A stretch of 64,000 nt of DNA from Acidobacteriota bacterium (lineage in GTDB: Bacteria; Acidobacteriota; Thermoanaerobaculia; Multivoradales; JBCCEF01): contig JBCCEF010000010.1 in NCBI GenBank assembly GCA_039030395.1, positions 1-64,000 on the forward strand, written 5' to 3'. Each line of letters opens with the position of its first letter. Within the stretch, counting starts at the first letter, position 1. The position numbers and the translations under genes were made by a program. A model generated the notes under the pieces. It did not search any database, was not told the DNA's origin, and was given only the letters and a program-made list of their open reading frames with translations. Of the stretch, positions 63,949-64,000 are shown piece by piece.

Positions 63949-63963
63949 TATCGTGTTACGATA
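63949..63963. promoter_or_regulatory. Operator-like palindrome before the last gene
   Basis: TATCGT-gtt-ACGATA, perfect 6-bp arms with a 3-nt spacer, 32 bp before the ATG at 63996. A PadR- or similar dimeric regulator site is plausible. Confidence 0.45.
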
Positions 63964-63995
63964 TGTTGATCGATCGGTGCAACGTAGGAGGGTGT

Positions 63996-64000
63996 ATGGC
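63996..64000 (+). CDS. Start of a gene cut by the window edge
   Basis: An ATG at 63996 preceded by TAGGAGGG at a usual distance. Only the first codon and two bases are inside the window, so nothing can be said about the product. Confidence 0.5.

Overview
The window comes from a GC-rich bacterial chromosome with compact, mostly housekeeping and secretion-oriented gene content. The gene mix fits an Acidobacteriota-like lineage, possibly Thermoanaerobaculia. It includes KorAB 2-oxoacid:ferredoxin oxidoreductase, a Chlamydia-like class Ic ribonucleotide reductase, large GEVED-repeat secreted proteins with an IPTL-like C-terminal anchor, secreted proteins ending in a DGFESG motif, RimB/RimK, and SelA/SelB. 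The lineage is an inference from gene families only; no rRNA gene is present.

Layout. Positions 1-4200 form a visibly AT-richer, foreign-looking block. It holds the 5' end of an IS3-family transposase, an EgtD-like methyltransferase, a sodium:solute symporter and a small divergent membrane protein. Positions 4300-11620 carry a Cys-rich secreted protein, a DUF819 membrane protein, an isopropylmalate dehydrogenase-type enzyme, katG with a Fur-family regulator, a methyltransferase and a lipoprotein. Positions 11870-18900 hold a cobalamin riboswitch ahead of nrdAB (class Ic), a LeuA-like acyltransferase, xerD and a lytic transglycosylase. Positions 18900-27070 hold an RsbU-type phosphatase, korAB, mtgA with a Cys-less rhodanese-like gene, and an indolepyruvate-decarboxylase-type enzyme. 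Positions 27200-33500 are one giant secreted protein with seven tandem 168-residue GEVED repeats.

Positions 33600-41200 carry secreted hydrolases (PqqB-like, M28, CAP), a glyoxalase-II-like MBL enzyme, a SpoU methyltransferase and an aminotransferase. Positions 41560-47570 hold a Cys-rich peptide, the overlapping rimB-rimK-astE-like operon, a PepV-type dipeptidase and an HD-domain protein. Positions 47900-55540 hold an Lrp regulator divergent from a Cys/Met-metabolism enzyme, then ThrE, SelA-SelB and TraB. Positions 55850-63860 hold RsgA, an S9 peptidase, a YcaQ-type DNA glycosylase, a TPR protein, IlvE, and a DUF6010/DUF3224 pair.

Most notable beyond the genes: (i) three intergenic copies of a roughly 70-90 nt element predicted to fold into three hairpins, with compensating changes; (ii) two copies of a roughly 150-bp inverted-repeat element whose terminal arms covary; (iii) a B12 riboswitch on a class Ic (Phe-radical-site) ribonucleotide reductase, with a possible start-sequestering hairpin; (iv) a recurring TAnnnT box 6-9 nt before start codons, suggesting widespread leaderless transcription; (v) phased palindromes between the Lrp gene and its divergent target. 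The symporter plus EgtD-like methyltransferase pair is the best candidate for an undescribed gene system.
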